Shown piece by piece: positions 1 through 10,180 of a stretch of DNA of 64,000 bases; the stretch's first letter is position 1, and each line of letters begins with the position of its first letter. The notes below the pieces were generated by a model that was given only the letters and a program-made list of their open reading frames with translations, did no database searches and had not been told where the DNA came from. The translations under genes and the position numbers were made by a program. The stretch is from Spirometra erinaceieuropaei (taxonomy: Eukaryota; Platyhelminthes; Cestoda; Diphyllobothriidea; Diphyllobothriidae), in NCBI GenBank assembly GCA_902702965.1, contig CACRXP010000388.1, forward strand, positions 551,095 to 615,094, in the 5' to 3' direction.

Positions 1-299
1 CCGCAATGTACAAAAAATACCGACTAAGTAGCATAAAATTTCCAGCGCCCTTAAAAATAGTGGTTAATTTGTGTCTATGGCAGTAGGGAGTGTCATTTGG
101 ATACCCGATTATTGTCATAAAAGACAGAAGAATTTAGCTAAATATGAAGATAAGAAGCCATAAAACTCTTTCCACAGTAAAATGTGTAGCAATTTTTGAG
201 AATGACTCGTCGAAAAAGGTGGAAATTTAGTGCGACTAGTGACGCTGACGCTCACAGTACGAGAACGTGTGTGACCGTCAGTGGGCCATCCCGCCGATG
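1..299. other. No gene seen
   Basis: AT-rich sequence without a recognisable reading frame or repeat. The homology to the CR1-like element begins at about 300. Confidence 0.5.
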
Positions 300-1300
300 G
301 GAGTATCCTTTCTCGCATTAATTCTAGCTCCAGTCTTCCGCTTATTGACACTCTCACACCGAGAGTTCGATTCTATATCACACGCAAATCATTCATGGCG
401 ATTCCGCCGCCTCTTTGCCCTACATGTAATCGCTCCCTATTTTGCTTCCAAGTGTGCCTTCCTTTGGAATAATATTCCGCAAGAAATAAGGTCATCGCCT
501 AAGTTACTGGTATTTAAGTCGAAAGTACGCAAACACCTTACAACGGAAAGTATAAAGGTGCTTTTAATGGTCTCATTCCCGAACATTCAACTTCTTGACC
601 TCGAGAAGGGTCCTCCCGGGATTCAGTGTTAGATTTTTATCTTTACAACCCCCTGTTTTGAATTGGTTACTAAATCTCCTGCTACCACTCCTCCCCCATA
701 GCGACGCTTTTTGCGGTTCTTGATGTCATCTCCCTCATTTTGACCTCAAGCGGTCTGTCGACGATTCCGGCGGAACCCACTGTATCCGTCGCCCACTAGT
801 AATTTGGTCGTACCTTCCTTCCCACTCCTCGGTTGAGCTCGAAGCGGACTGCGGCGGATCGCATCTGGGTTCTTTTCGTCTGGCCTCTTTGACGAGAATA
901 GTCTCATCCAGCGTATCAATCCTGTCCTGACGATGTCCGTCCTGAATCCCGTATACAATACCACATGCAGGCCAGTCCTGTCCGATCCGCATGCATACCT
1001 CTCAAGGTTGACATTTATTTCTGTTCTGACGATGTCCGATTATAATCCGTTATATACCGCCACACGCAGGACAATTTTGTCCGTATTTTTGTGTTATTAT
1101 TAGCGACGGTTTTTCCCTTGTAAAATTAATTTAATTATTTTTGAATTTTTATGTGAAGTTTTTTTCACCGATCGCTCATCATTTTTCTTAACGGACTATA
1201 AATTCAGAAACTAAGAATTGCATTTTGTACAGATTCTGCTTACCTCGTCCAAAATTCGTATGTTAATTTATTTTTACTAGCGTTGATGGGACCCCGACGG
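300..1300 (+). pseudogene. CR1-like retrotransposon, 5'-truncated 3' end (copy A)
   Basis: The first ~330 bases match the C-terminal coding end of the 892-codon CR1-like ORF at 3240-5918. Both copies encode a serine/proline-rich stretch followed by a W-N-N-(I/L)-P segment and end with a short Pro-Gly tail. In this copy the coding part carries a frame change near 360-380. The following ~650 bases match the 3' untranslated region of the second copy (5919-6960), including the shared phrase gatgggaccccgacgg at 1284-1299. Here the UTR holds only one copy of the block that is duplicated in the other element, and the terminal (TATC)n tail is missing. This is a dead 5'-truncated insertion, the usual product of target-primed reverse transcription. 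Confidence 0.8.
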
Positions 1301-3239
1301 CGCAGTTCACATCACCGCAAAGTACAAACGGCGTTACCATGCCGGCAGACCATTGTGGACCAGGCGGTTCAAACCAGACCTAGCCACGGACGTAGCCCCC
1401 CCCCGTACGGAACAATGATTTAAATGTTCACACGTTGCTGCACTCTAGCAGTCACTAATGATGAACTCTAGTTCGAGTTCGAAAGCTTAGGCCGATAACT
1501 CTACTGTCCCAGTGATCGTGCCTTTATCTTCTTTTATTTATTTATTTGAAATGTTCCTTGTCAAATTGAGAACGTTTAGCCGGAAAAAATTAGGGTCACA
1601 TCTGAAGCGCGGTTGGTGCGGCGATAATATTTATTCGTTGACCATAGGCAAAACCGACAACCAGAGAAACATAAGGAACCCTCGGACAGCGCCGACATCG
1701 CGCTTAGGGTGAAACAGGTGTAGACTTTAACTGCTGCGATAATCATCGTTGCGGGGGACAACAGCAGTGGATTTACAAACTAACTGAAAAACACGACGTC
1801 GTTAAATAATGCGGAAACTTCCAGTTGACAAAATTAATGCATGCAAAATTTATCCTTAAGTTCCAGGAGTCACCTTTTCCAAGATCAAAAGCCAAGTGAT
1901 TGGAAATAAAACGAATAATAGTGATTTTATGCCTTTTTAATCAAAATGGTAATGTGGTTTTATTTTGAAAACCGGTGATCAAGATAGCGGCCTAACTGCA
2001 AGTGGAAAATTAGTCCAATGGAAAGTATACTTACGAACATAAACTCGAAAATTTAGGCGTAAAGAGGAAATATAATGACAATGGAGGAACTGCGTGTGTT
2101 ACAATGTTGACCTACAGGAGTCCGGCCATCAGTTTATGGAGGATTTGAACTGTAATTTTTGCGAAGTAGGAAACATAGACCGGGGTCGAGCCTTCTAGCT
2201 CGGAAAAATGAGTTGTTCATCGGTCAACACATCACTGTATATACAGTATTTAACTAATTACGAGAGAAGTAGTCTCAAGCAGAAAATATCTGGAGACTTA
2301 GAAACAAGTGAGTGTTTGGGCGCTCTTTTTCACGAAAAATGTCGTTTGGGTCACATGTGAAGACTCATTCAAACATCAAACTTCATTTCCAAAAAATGGC
2401 TGTCCACAGCGAAAGCCAGCAACCAATATGCCTTTGATCAATAAGAAAACTTTCCCCTACAATTGACCTCTTTAAGAAGTGCTTTAATACTACACTCCGT
2501 TGACAGATCTCTGTGTACTTTGCATTTCACTGCTGGCCGGATTTGTGTTTAACGCTTCCCTGACAATGCCTCTAAACTGGTAGTAAATAAAATTATTATT
2601 ATTATTGTTTCACGGTGAGGCCAAGAAAAAATGTGACACTCTTGGCCACTTTGTCACGTTCATGGACAATGCTAACATTTTTCTACCGTAAGCGTATGAA
2701 CATGCCTTCTTCTATATACTGTGGTCATTTGCACTGTTGTTTTATTACCACGATTACCATCGAAAATAAAATAAATTGTCAATTCCGGGAAAAAATCTAT
2801 TTATTAAAACTCTTGCGGGTAAATTACTTTCCTTTTAATGAACAACACACTCAGATGTGCAACTGGAGTCTAGGACATGTGTTAGCATAGGAAATTGAAC
2901 GAATACTTTTCAGCGTCCATTTTCGCTAAACCTTATTAATATTTTATGATAATAATACTTTTATTTGATGCCATTTTACCGTCATTGTCAGGGAAACGTT
3001 AAAAACAAATTCGGCCAGCTGTGAAAAACACTCCGGTCAAAAAGGAATAAAAATAAAATTGATGGTGAATTTTATGGGTTGAGGGGTTCAGGAAAAAAAC
3101 TGCTGACTTCAAACTGTCGACCGTCAAAAAGGGAGGGGTTACACGTTATCGGATATTATCAGTTGCCAATTCCTTTCATGAAGTTGGGGCTAGTCGAAAC
3201 AGAAGCGCCGAAGAACAGCTGTCGCTGCTGGAAAAGAAA
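1301..3239. other. Intergenic, no gene seen
   Basis: About 1.9 kb of AT-rich sequence with no supported coding region. It contains a short (ATT)n run at about 2590-2606. The open frame of the downstream retrotransposon extends a little upstream of 3240 without a convincing endonuclease N-terminus, so the element's 5' truncation point lies at about 3200-3340. Confidence 0.45.
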
Positions 3240-5918
3240 TTGTCCCTGGTGAGACCGGTCATAGTGGTCGGAGACCACAAACGCCATCGCCACCTAAAGC
3301 ACTCTCCCTATTACTTGGATGTTTCCTCATTCGCGGGAAACTTCTGCTTTGCATCTGTTATTCTCTCGCCACAAAGAAAGGCAATTATTGGCTGTATCTA
3401 CAATCCCCCAAATTCTTTAGCCAGTGATGATTCACAACTCTGTGAAATCTTTACATTAATTTCGGAAGCTGCTTTCGATGTTAAAATAATCACTGGGGAT
3501 TTTAACCTTCCTGAAATTGACTGGGTTTCCAATAGCTGCCCACCCAGATTCCAGTCCTTTCAGGATATTATCAATTTTTCCAATTGGTCCCAACTGGTGC
3601 GCTCTCCAACAAGAGATAATCACATTTTAGATCTAATCTTTACCAATGACATTGGTCCTCTTTCTGTTGCTTTAAAAAAGGACCTCTTTGACAGTGACCA
3701 CGTATTAATTCATTGTTGCCTACCGCTTGCCTTTTCAAAAAAGACAAGCGCTGTTCAGACTTTCATGAACTACGACTGCGTAGATAGCGACTTAATAAAT
3801 AACTATATGAGATCCTTGGATTGGTGTGGCTTCCTCACTTGTAGCGATGTAACCATTCTTCGTGATGTCATGTCCAATGTTTCCAAGGACATTCTAGAGT
3901 TTGTGCCGCGTAGATATCTCAAGCCTAATTCTTCAGATTCTCTTGTTCCTCATTTTCTTCAGAACAGACTAAAAAAGTTGAGGCGACAGCTGCGTGACCC
4001 ATCCACTAGTTCCTCATCAGTTCATCTTAGAATCACAGAAATTTTTGGGATGGCATCAACGATGCGCCAAGCGCGCGACAGGCAAAGAGAATCAATTGCT
4101 CTCAGTGGTTCGAACCCTGGCAAATCCGTCGCTAACATCTTCCGTCATCGGTCCTCCTCTAAGCGTGGTCATGAACTTCCACCCATGCTAAATGATAACA
4201 AAGTATTCCTCACCGATGACACTGACAAGGCGGAGTTGTTTAGTGCTTTCTTCGCAAAACACCTTGCTACCGAGTCCGATCCGGTCACTTTCTTTCGATC
4301 ACTTTCAGATAGGACACTTAGTACAATTGATGTCTCCTCAGATCTCATTAAGAAACACATAAGCCGTTTGAAATACTCACACTGCTCAGGAACGGACGGG
4401 ATTCCGAATTCGATTATTAAACAAGCGTCCGACTTTCCCTTATTGCTCAGTCATCTATTCTCGGTTTATATTTCAAAAGGATTCTTTCCTGAAACATGGA
4501 AAACGTCAATTATTATTCCCGTTTTCAAGTCGAAATCTCGGTCCGATGTTAATAACTATCGGGGCGTGCACAAAACGCCGTCCCTAGCAAAACTTCTTGA
4601 AAGGATTATTTTCAATGAAATTCTTGACTTCTGTCTGGCTAATCGGCTTCTGAGCTCTAGTCAGCATGGGTTTTTACCTGAACGATCCGGCGAAACATGC
4701 CACTTGGCTTTTCTTAATCTAATCACTTCTCTTCATAATGAGCGGCAGTCAGTGGTAGTTATTTACTTTGATCTTAGCAATGCCTTTGACAAGGTGCCCC
4801 ATAGACGTCTTTTAGTAAAATTGGAATCCCTCGGCATTCGGCCGCCTCTACTCGACTTCATTAGGTCCTATCTGTCCAACCGATATCAGAAAGTCATGGT
4901 CGGTAATAGCTACTCGACACCTCACTCGATCACGAGTGGCGTACTTCAAGGCACGGTCCTGGGTCCGCTACTCTTCCTTCTGTACATCAATGATATTTCG
5001 ACTGAACTCGCAAATTCGCAAACTTTTACTTATGCCGATGACCTCAAGTGTGTTTACTCATACTCAAAGGACACCGCAAATGTTTGTGTTGAAAAAATTA
5101 ATGCCGATTTACTACGCTTAAGCAGATGGGGTTCCACATGGCAGATGGAGTTTTCATCATCCAAGTGTAGTTTCATGTCTTTTGGTCTTACCAAACTTCC
5201 TGGTCCCATAATTTTTCAGAATAACCCACTCTCAGAATGCCTCACCATAAAGGACCTAGGTCTAAGTTATACAAATAAACTTGCTTTTTCACCTCATGCA
5301 GATAGAATCTCTGCCAAGGCCGCGCAGATATGTGGATTCATATCGCATAATTTTTTCCTTCCGGAAATGAAGCTAAGACTTTATCAAATGTTTGTTCTTC
5401 CAGTCCTCGAATATTGCTGTCCTTTCTTCGGTTTAATGAGCGCCTGCGACCGTAATAAAATCGAAAATGTTCAGAGGGTTTTCAATCGGAAACTGTTCTC
5501 ACAAGCTTCGTCCAGTATTTCTTATACTCAGAGATGTCAGCTGGCGAACATGAAGTTTTTGTGGGTTAGAAGACTCGAAGCTGGCCTTTGCTTCCTTTTT
5601 CGCATCAACTCTTGCTCCAGTCTTCCGCTCATTGACACTCTCACTCCGAGAGATCGGTCTTATGCCACGCGCAACTCCTGCATGGTGATTCCGCCGCCGC
5701 CTCTTTGCACTACATCTAAGCGCTCCCTCTTCTTTGCTTCCAAATATGCCTTCCTTTGGAATAATCTTCCGCCTGAAATTAGATTATCGCCTAAGTTACT
5801 GGCATCCAAGTCGAAATTACGCAACCATCTTACACCGGAAAGCATAAAGGCACTGTTAACGGTCTCATTCCCGAACACTCAGGTTCTTGACTTCGAGAAG
5901 TGTCCTCCTGGGATTTAG
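3240..5918 (+). CDS. CR1/jockey-group retrotransposon ORF2: partial AP endonuclease + reverse transcriptase
   Basis: An uninterrupted 892-codon frame of a non-LTR retrotransposon. Residues ~40-190 are the C-terminal half of an AP-type endonuclease, with a GDFN motif at residues 86-89 and the catalytic SDH at 152-154. A linker follows, then the reverse transcriptase: a YRG segment, the F-D-L-S-N-A-F-D catalytic region, the GVLQGTVLGPLLF turn, and the YADD active site at residues 598-601. The C-terminus ends with the W-N-N-L-P-P segment seen in CR1/Rex-type elements. The first ~40 residues do not match the family and the endonuclease N-terminus is missing, so the chosen start is only the first initiator in the open frame and the copy is 5'-truncated. 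It would cut target DNA and copy its own RNA in the nucleus. The absence of frameshifts, unlike every other element here, suggests a young insertion. Clade (CR1 versus Rex) is inferred. Confidence 0.85.
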   Translation: MSLVRPVIVVGDHKRHRHLKHSPYYLDVSSFAGNFCFASVILSPQRKAIIGCIYNPPNSLASDDSQLCEIFTLISEAAFDVKIITGDFNLPEIDWVSNSCPPRFQSFQDIINFSNWSQLVRSPTRDNHILDLIFTNDIGPLSVALKKDLFDSDHVLIHCCLPLAFSKKTSAVQTFMNYDCVDSDLINNYMRSLDWCGFLTCSDVTILRDVMSNVSKDILEFVPRRYLKPNSSDSLVPHFLQNRLKKLRRQLRDPSTSSSSVHLRITEIFGMASTMRQARDRQRESIALSGSNPGKSVANIFRHRSSSKRGHELPPMLNDNKVFLTDDTDKAELFSAFFAKHLATESDPVTFFRSLSDRTLSTIDVSSDLIKKHISRLKYSHCSGTDGIPNSIIKQASDFPLLLSHLFSVYISKGFFPETWKTSIIIPVFKSKSRSDVNNYRGVHKTPSLAKLLERIIFNEILDFCLANRLLSSSQHGFLPERSGETCHLAFLNLITSLHNERQSVVVIYFDLSNAFDKVPHRRLLVKLESLGIRPPLLDFIRSYLSNRYQKVMVGNSYSTPHSITSGVLQGTVLGPLLFLLYINDISTELANSQTFTYADDLKCVYSYSKDTANVCVEKINADLLRLSRWGSTWQMEFSSSKCSFMSFGLTKLPGPIIFQNNPLSECLTIKDLGLSYTNKLAFSPHADRISAKAAQICGFISHNFFLPEMKLRLYQMFVLPVLEYCCPFFGLMSACDRNKIENVQRVFNRKLFSQASSSISYTQRCQLANMKFLWVRRLEAGLCFLFRINSCSSLPLIDTLTPRDRSYATRNSCMVIPPPPLCTTSKRSLFFASKYAFLWNNLPPEIRLSPKLLASKSKLRNHLTPESIKALLTVSFPNTQVLDFEKCPPGI

Positions 5919-6006
5919 TGGTAGATTAAGTGGTTACTCTTAATTATATCATTAGAAACCCCTGTTTTTAATTGGTTTCTAAATCCATCGCCATCCTTCC
6001 CCCCAT

Positions 6007-6716
6007 AGCGACAATTTTCGCGGTTTTTGATGTCATCTCCCGCAATCCGACCTCATGCGGTCTGTCGACGCTCACGGCGGAACCTTCCGTATTCACTGTC
6101 TACTAGTAGTTCGGTCGTACCTCCCTTCCTCACTGCTCGACTGAGCTCGAAGCGTGCTGTGGCCGATCGCATCTCGGTTCCTCTCGTCTGGCCTCTTTGA
6201 CGCGGCGTACTAATCCGGCCCAGACGATCTGAGTTGTGAAAACCGTATACAATGCCATTTGCAAGCCAGTCCTGTCTGACCTACATTCGTACCCATCAAG
6301 GCGGACATTTATTGATACCCTGACGATGACCGAAAACATTCCGTTATATACCGCCACCTACAGCGACAATTTTCGCTGTTTTTGATGTCATCTCCCGCAT
6401 TCCGACCTCATGCGGTCTGTCGACGCTCACGGTGGAACCCTCAGTATTCACTGTCTTCTAGTAGTTCGGTCGTACCTCCCTTCCTCACTGCTCGGCTGAG
6501 CTCGAAGCGTGCTGTGGCCGATCGTATCTCGGTTCCTCTCGTCTGGCCTCTTAAACGCGGCGTACCAATCCGGCCCAGACGATCTCAATTGTGAATTCCG
6601 TATACAATGCCATTTGCAAGCCAGTCCTGTCTGACCCACATTCGTACCCAACAAGGCGGACATTTATTGATACCCTGACGATGACCGAAAACATTCCGTT
6701 ATATACCGCCACCTGC
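6007..6716 (+). repeat. 355-bp tandem duplication inside the CR1-like 3' UTR
   Basis: Two consecutive near-identical blocks, 6007-6361 and 6362-6716, each starting agcgacaattttcg and each ending in a phrase like ccgttatataccgccacct. The equivalent region of copy A (about 700-1060) is single, so this duplication is specific to this copy or to its source lineage. Confidence 0.85.
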
Positions 6717-6970
6717 AGGCCAGTCCTGCTCGCTTTTTTTCTGTTATTATTTTTAAAGAGGGGTTTTTTCTCCTGTAAAATTAATCCAATCATTTTTAAC
6801 TTTTTCCGAGGAGTTTTTTTCACCCCTCAATCTTCATGTTTCCCAATGGACTTCTAATTCAGAAACTATGAATTGCATTTTGTAAAGATTCAGCCTACCT
6901 CGTCTAAAACTCGCATGCAAATTTATTTTAACTTGCTTTGATGGGACCCCGACGGGTCTTTAATAAAAAT

Positions 6971-6990
6971 TATCTATCTATCTATCTATC
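6971..6990 (+). repeat. (TATC)5 microsatellite tail
   Basis: Five perfect TATC units directly at the 3' end of the CR1-like element, preceded by taataaaaat. Confidence 0.9.
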
Positions 6991-7119
6991 AGTGGATTTA
7001 GCACCAAAAATTGTGCTTGACATAATTAGGTAAATACAATTTCTGCACAAGAAAATTACATTTACTTGAAGGAAGTGAAGTAAATGCGTAACGTTTAAGA
7101 CGTCCGGAAATTATCGCAC

Positions 7120-7260
7120 CAGTGTCCGTCATCAGGTTTCATGATTGCGGGCCAAATTCTTCTCCCACCGAATAGGTGAGGGATGGAATAAATTTCCGAA
7201 AACTCTGTTGTCTTATCGGAAAACGTTGAGACCTTCAGAAGAAGACTGGACAAATTTATA
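7120..7260 (+). pseudogene. L2/CR1-like RT C-terminal scrap
   Basis: A W-N-K-F-P segment followed, after a frame change, by ENVETFRRRLDKFI (7219-7260) resembles the last residues of L2/CR1-type ORF2 proteins, which end in a W-N-x-L-P ... F-R-R-x-L-D-x-F motif. Only ~45 codons remain, with a frameshift, so this is a fossil. Confidence 0.55.
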
Positions 7261-7330
7261 GAATAGAATAGAATAGGTTTATTGTAGCGCCGCTTGGGCA
7301 CTGTCAGTCCCCTTTGAACTCAGGAAAAAA
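7261..7330 (-). mobile_element. 3' end of a minus-strand non-LTR element with (TATTC)n tail
   Basis: Read on the minus strand the sequence runs gcgctacaataaaccta followed by three TATTC units (7275-7261). An AATAAA signal followed by a pentanucleotide repeat is the typical end of CR1/L2-type elements. The body to the right decays quickly and was not traced beyond about 7330. Confidence 0.4.
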
Positions 7331-8324
7331 ACTAAAACAAACTCGTCAATTTCAACTGCACTTTGACTTCATTTGCTTCGGGTGTCTGGTTAGCAAAAAG
7401 AGCGCGAATTAAGAGTTTGTTTTAAGTTAAAAAAACCTCAGTTCTAAGGGAAAAGAATAACAAAATTTTCAAAATATAACGATATGTACAATACAAAAAT
7501 TGAAGTTTGCAGGTTGGTAGTTTTCGGGGGCATGAATAATATGTTCTTCATGGCAATTGCAGAACTTTGATATCGGCCTTACCCTGAAACTATTTTCCTG
7601 TTGGGTAAATTTCGGTGTGCTCTAGTTGTTGGTTGTCAGTCTATCTGGCCAGCTGTAAGGGGGCGGTCGCACAGTTCCTACGTGTTTTTCAGGAGGCTTA
7701 CCATCGTTGTCTGGACTAAGAGCTGGAAAAGATGAATATATATCAGGAGTAAGAAGCATTCAATGGTAAGTCAAAATCAAAACTGTCAAAATACTATTGA
7801 ATCATGAATCTTGTTAATGTGAAATTATAGGAGTAGTGGTCGAGTGTTTACTATGACCTAATATAGTTCTATATATGTTTAATATGGCTTTAATATAGAC
7901 ATACGTACGACTAATATGCAGGGTTTTATCGAAGGGTATATTTTTATTAGCTTTAAAAGGAATATTTAGTGTCAGGTGACATATGTCGAGGGAGGAAAAT
8001 AGAAGAATATCATTATCTGTTTTATGTTTATCAATGATGCTATCTGTTATAAATGTGATTATTTTTAGTGCTATGTTCCGGTAATTTTCAATCGGCTGGC
8101 ATCATCAGAGCCCTCTTGGACCAAGTTCAATATCAAAGAATTGACTTGAAAAATGTCCTACCTTCTTCAAAAATAAATGTGTATTGTTATTTGAAAGGAA
8201 TTTCTTAGTTTTTGATTTAAATTCGATTAGGGTTCGACTTATCAAACATTTACACGATAGCGCGGTCATCAACCAATCAGCACACTTGCCTTACGACCAG
8301 TGGGAACGTCGTAGGGGAGGTGGG
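7331..8324. other. Intergenic, no gene seen
   Basis: AT-rich, no convincing reading frame or repeat recognised. Confidence 0.4.
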
Positions 8325-9340
8325 GAGAGTCAGTTCATCGCACGAGTGATAAAAAAAGCGATATGCGGACGGGTTTCAGAGTGCCGAAGAGTGGTCGAAC
8401 ATTTTCACGCGAGCTGCGACGGCTTCTGGGACCTTTCTTCAATTTAAATTTTGCGGACGTATTCTTGATGATACTTCCAGTCACTGAGAGACCCGGAGGA
8501 TGCCATTAAGAAAGTCAGCCAACTAAGAAGTTCGTATATGGTAACTCGCTTTGAAAGTCTCACGCAACTCACCCAAACTTTAGTTAGTTATTATTAGTAC
8601 TCATTTAATTGTTAGTCTGCCAGTCTAGTTAGTTAGTAGGTTTGTTAGGTAGTTTAGTTTGTGAGCGAGTTAGTTTGGCTAGTTAGTGAGTTAGTGTAGT
8701 TAGTTCGTCAGTCAGTTAGTGTGATTAGTTAGACTAGTTACTAAATTATTTCGTTTTGAGTTAGGTAGCCAGTTAGTATAGTGAGTAAAATAGTATTGTT
8801 AGTTGGTTAGCTAGCTAATTGGTCAGTCAGTATTGTTGAATGGGTAGTTAGTTAGTTTAGTTTGGTTTGGCTTGGTTTCTTTGTTAGTTTATTAGTTTAG
8901 TCAGTTAGTTTATTTAGTTTGGTCAGTTACTTAGTTGCGTAGTTGGTTAGTAGGTTAGTCAGTAGGTTAGTATAGTTCGTATTCAGTCGTTCGTTCTGCA
9001 AGTCTTACAACGATCGCCTAAATTTTATGCTTGTCATGGCTTTTGGTTTCCAGTGGTGCGTCCAGAAACGTCATTCGGTTAGATATGGTGATAAGTATGT
9101 GCTTATCATCATGAAATATATTTCGGGTGAATTGTACAGCAAACGATCGACATTAACGGTAGTAAATTGGAAATTCCATCATTGAAAGGCAATTCCTTAT
9201 CGTTTTTTCATTGTGATAGCCATACCCATTTGGTTTTCTGGCATGCTTTGCTTGCCGATAATTTGTTTTCACTAAGAAAGGCAGATTTGTGTTTTAAAAT
9301 TCGGTTTTTGGGTTACGCGCTCTATTAGATTTTATCCGCA
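8325..9340 (+). repeat. Old tandem duplication, unit 1, with GTTAGT-rich core
   Basis: Unit 1 of a diverged direct duplication (unit 2 at 9345-10180). Shared landmarks in the same order: gcgatat(g/a)cg(g/t)gcgggt near 8358/9369, the phrase actcgctttgaaagt (8546/9556), a long degenerate (GTTAGT)n-like tract (8580-8985), ttggtttccagtggt (9044/9871), attgaaaggcaatt (9182/10007), and gcgctctattaga followed by tccgcaagtg at the end (9317-9346/10143-10170). No coding potential. The TTAG-rich core is not a canonical TTAGGG telomere repeat. Confidence 0.7.
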
Positions 9341-9344
9341 AGTG

Positions 9345-10180
9345 TTTTAGGTGGAGTGATTAGAAAACGCGATATACGTGCGGGTTTTAGAGTACTGAAT
9401 AGTGATTGGTCGACATCTTCTAGGACTATTCTTGAGTTTAAATTGTGCAAAATTATATTTGAGTGGTAATTCTAAACTGTGAGCGAACCGGAATACGTCA
9501 TTAAGGAAATCGGTCAAGTGAGAAATGTGGTCAACTAAGAAGTTATTGTTCAGTTACTCGCTTTGAAAGTTTCCCGCGGCTCACCCACGACTTAGTTACT
9601 TATTTAGTATAGCTAGCCAGCCAGCCGGTTAGTTAATATAGTTAGTTAGTCAGTAGTCAGTTAGTTAGTTCATTATTATAATTAGTTAGTGCGTAAGCAT
9701 AGTTTGTCAGCTAGTTAGTTAGTCTGTTGATTAGGCAGTTATTTGGTTAGTTAGCATAGTTAGTAAATTAGTTATCCTAGTTAGTTAGTGTTGTAATTTC
9801 AGTTAATATGTAGTCACTCGTTTCAAAATTTTCAATCTATTTGCCTGAACTTTAGGTTTTTCGAGGTTTTTGGTTTCCAGTGGTCCGTTTAAAAACGCCA
9901 TCCGGGTAGATTTGGCGATGATGATGTATCAATAATTGAACCTATATAACTGGTGAATTTACACCAAACGGTCAATATTTACGATAGTCCGTTGGAGATA
10001 CCATAATTGAAAGGCAATTTGCTATCACATTATCACTTTGGTGATCATATTTTCTGCTTGCCTAGCATGGACTACTTTGGCGTTTTTTGTTCTAACTGAT
10101 GAACGTTCTATTTGTCCGTATACATTTTGGTTTTTCGGTTGCGCGCTCTATTAGAGTTCATCCGCAAGTGCGTTAGTTAG
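9345..10180 (+). repeat. Old tandem duplication, unit 2
   Basis: Second copy of the 8325-9340 unit, shorter because its GTTAGT-rich core (9590-9810) is reduced. Flanks are recognisably homologous but carry many substitutions and indels, so the duplication is old. Confidence 0.7.

Larger units (their letters stand above)
5919..6990 (+). mobile_element. 3' untranslated region and tail of the CR1-like element
   Basis: Non-coding 3' end of the element whose ORF stops at 5918. It matches the UTR of copy A (about 640-1300) but contains an internal 355-bp tandem duplication. It ends with a short poly-A-like stretch and a (TATC)5 tail at 6971-6990. CR1-group elements characteristically end in a short microsatellite rather than poly(A), so the true 3' end is placed at 6990. 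Confidence 0.8.

Noticed and set aside
8560..8985. Interstitial telomere repeat
   Set aside because: The tract is GTTAGT/TTAG-rich but degenerate, with no run of TTAGGG; it is duplicated together with its flanks at 9590-9810.
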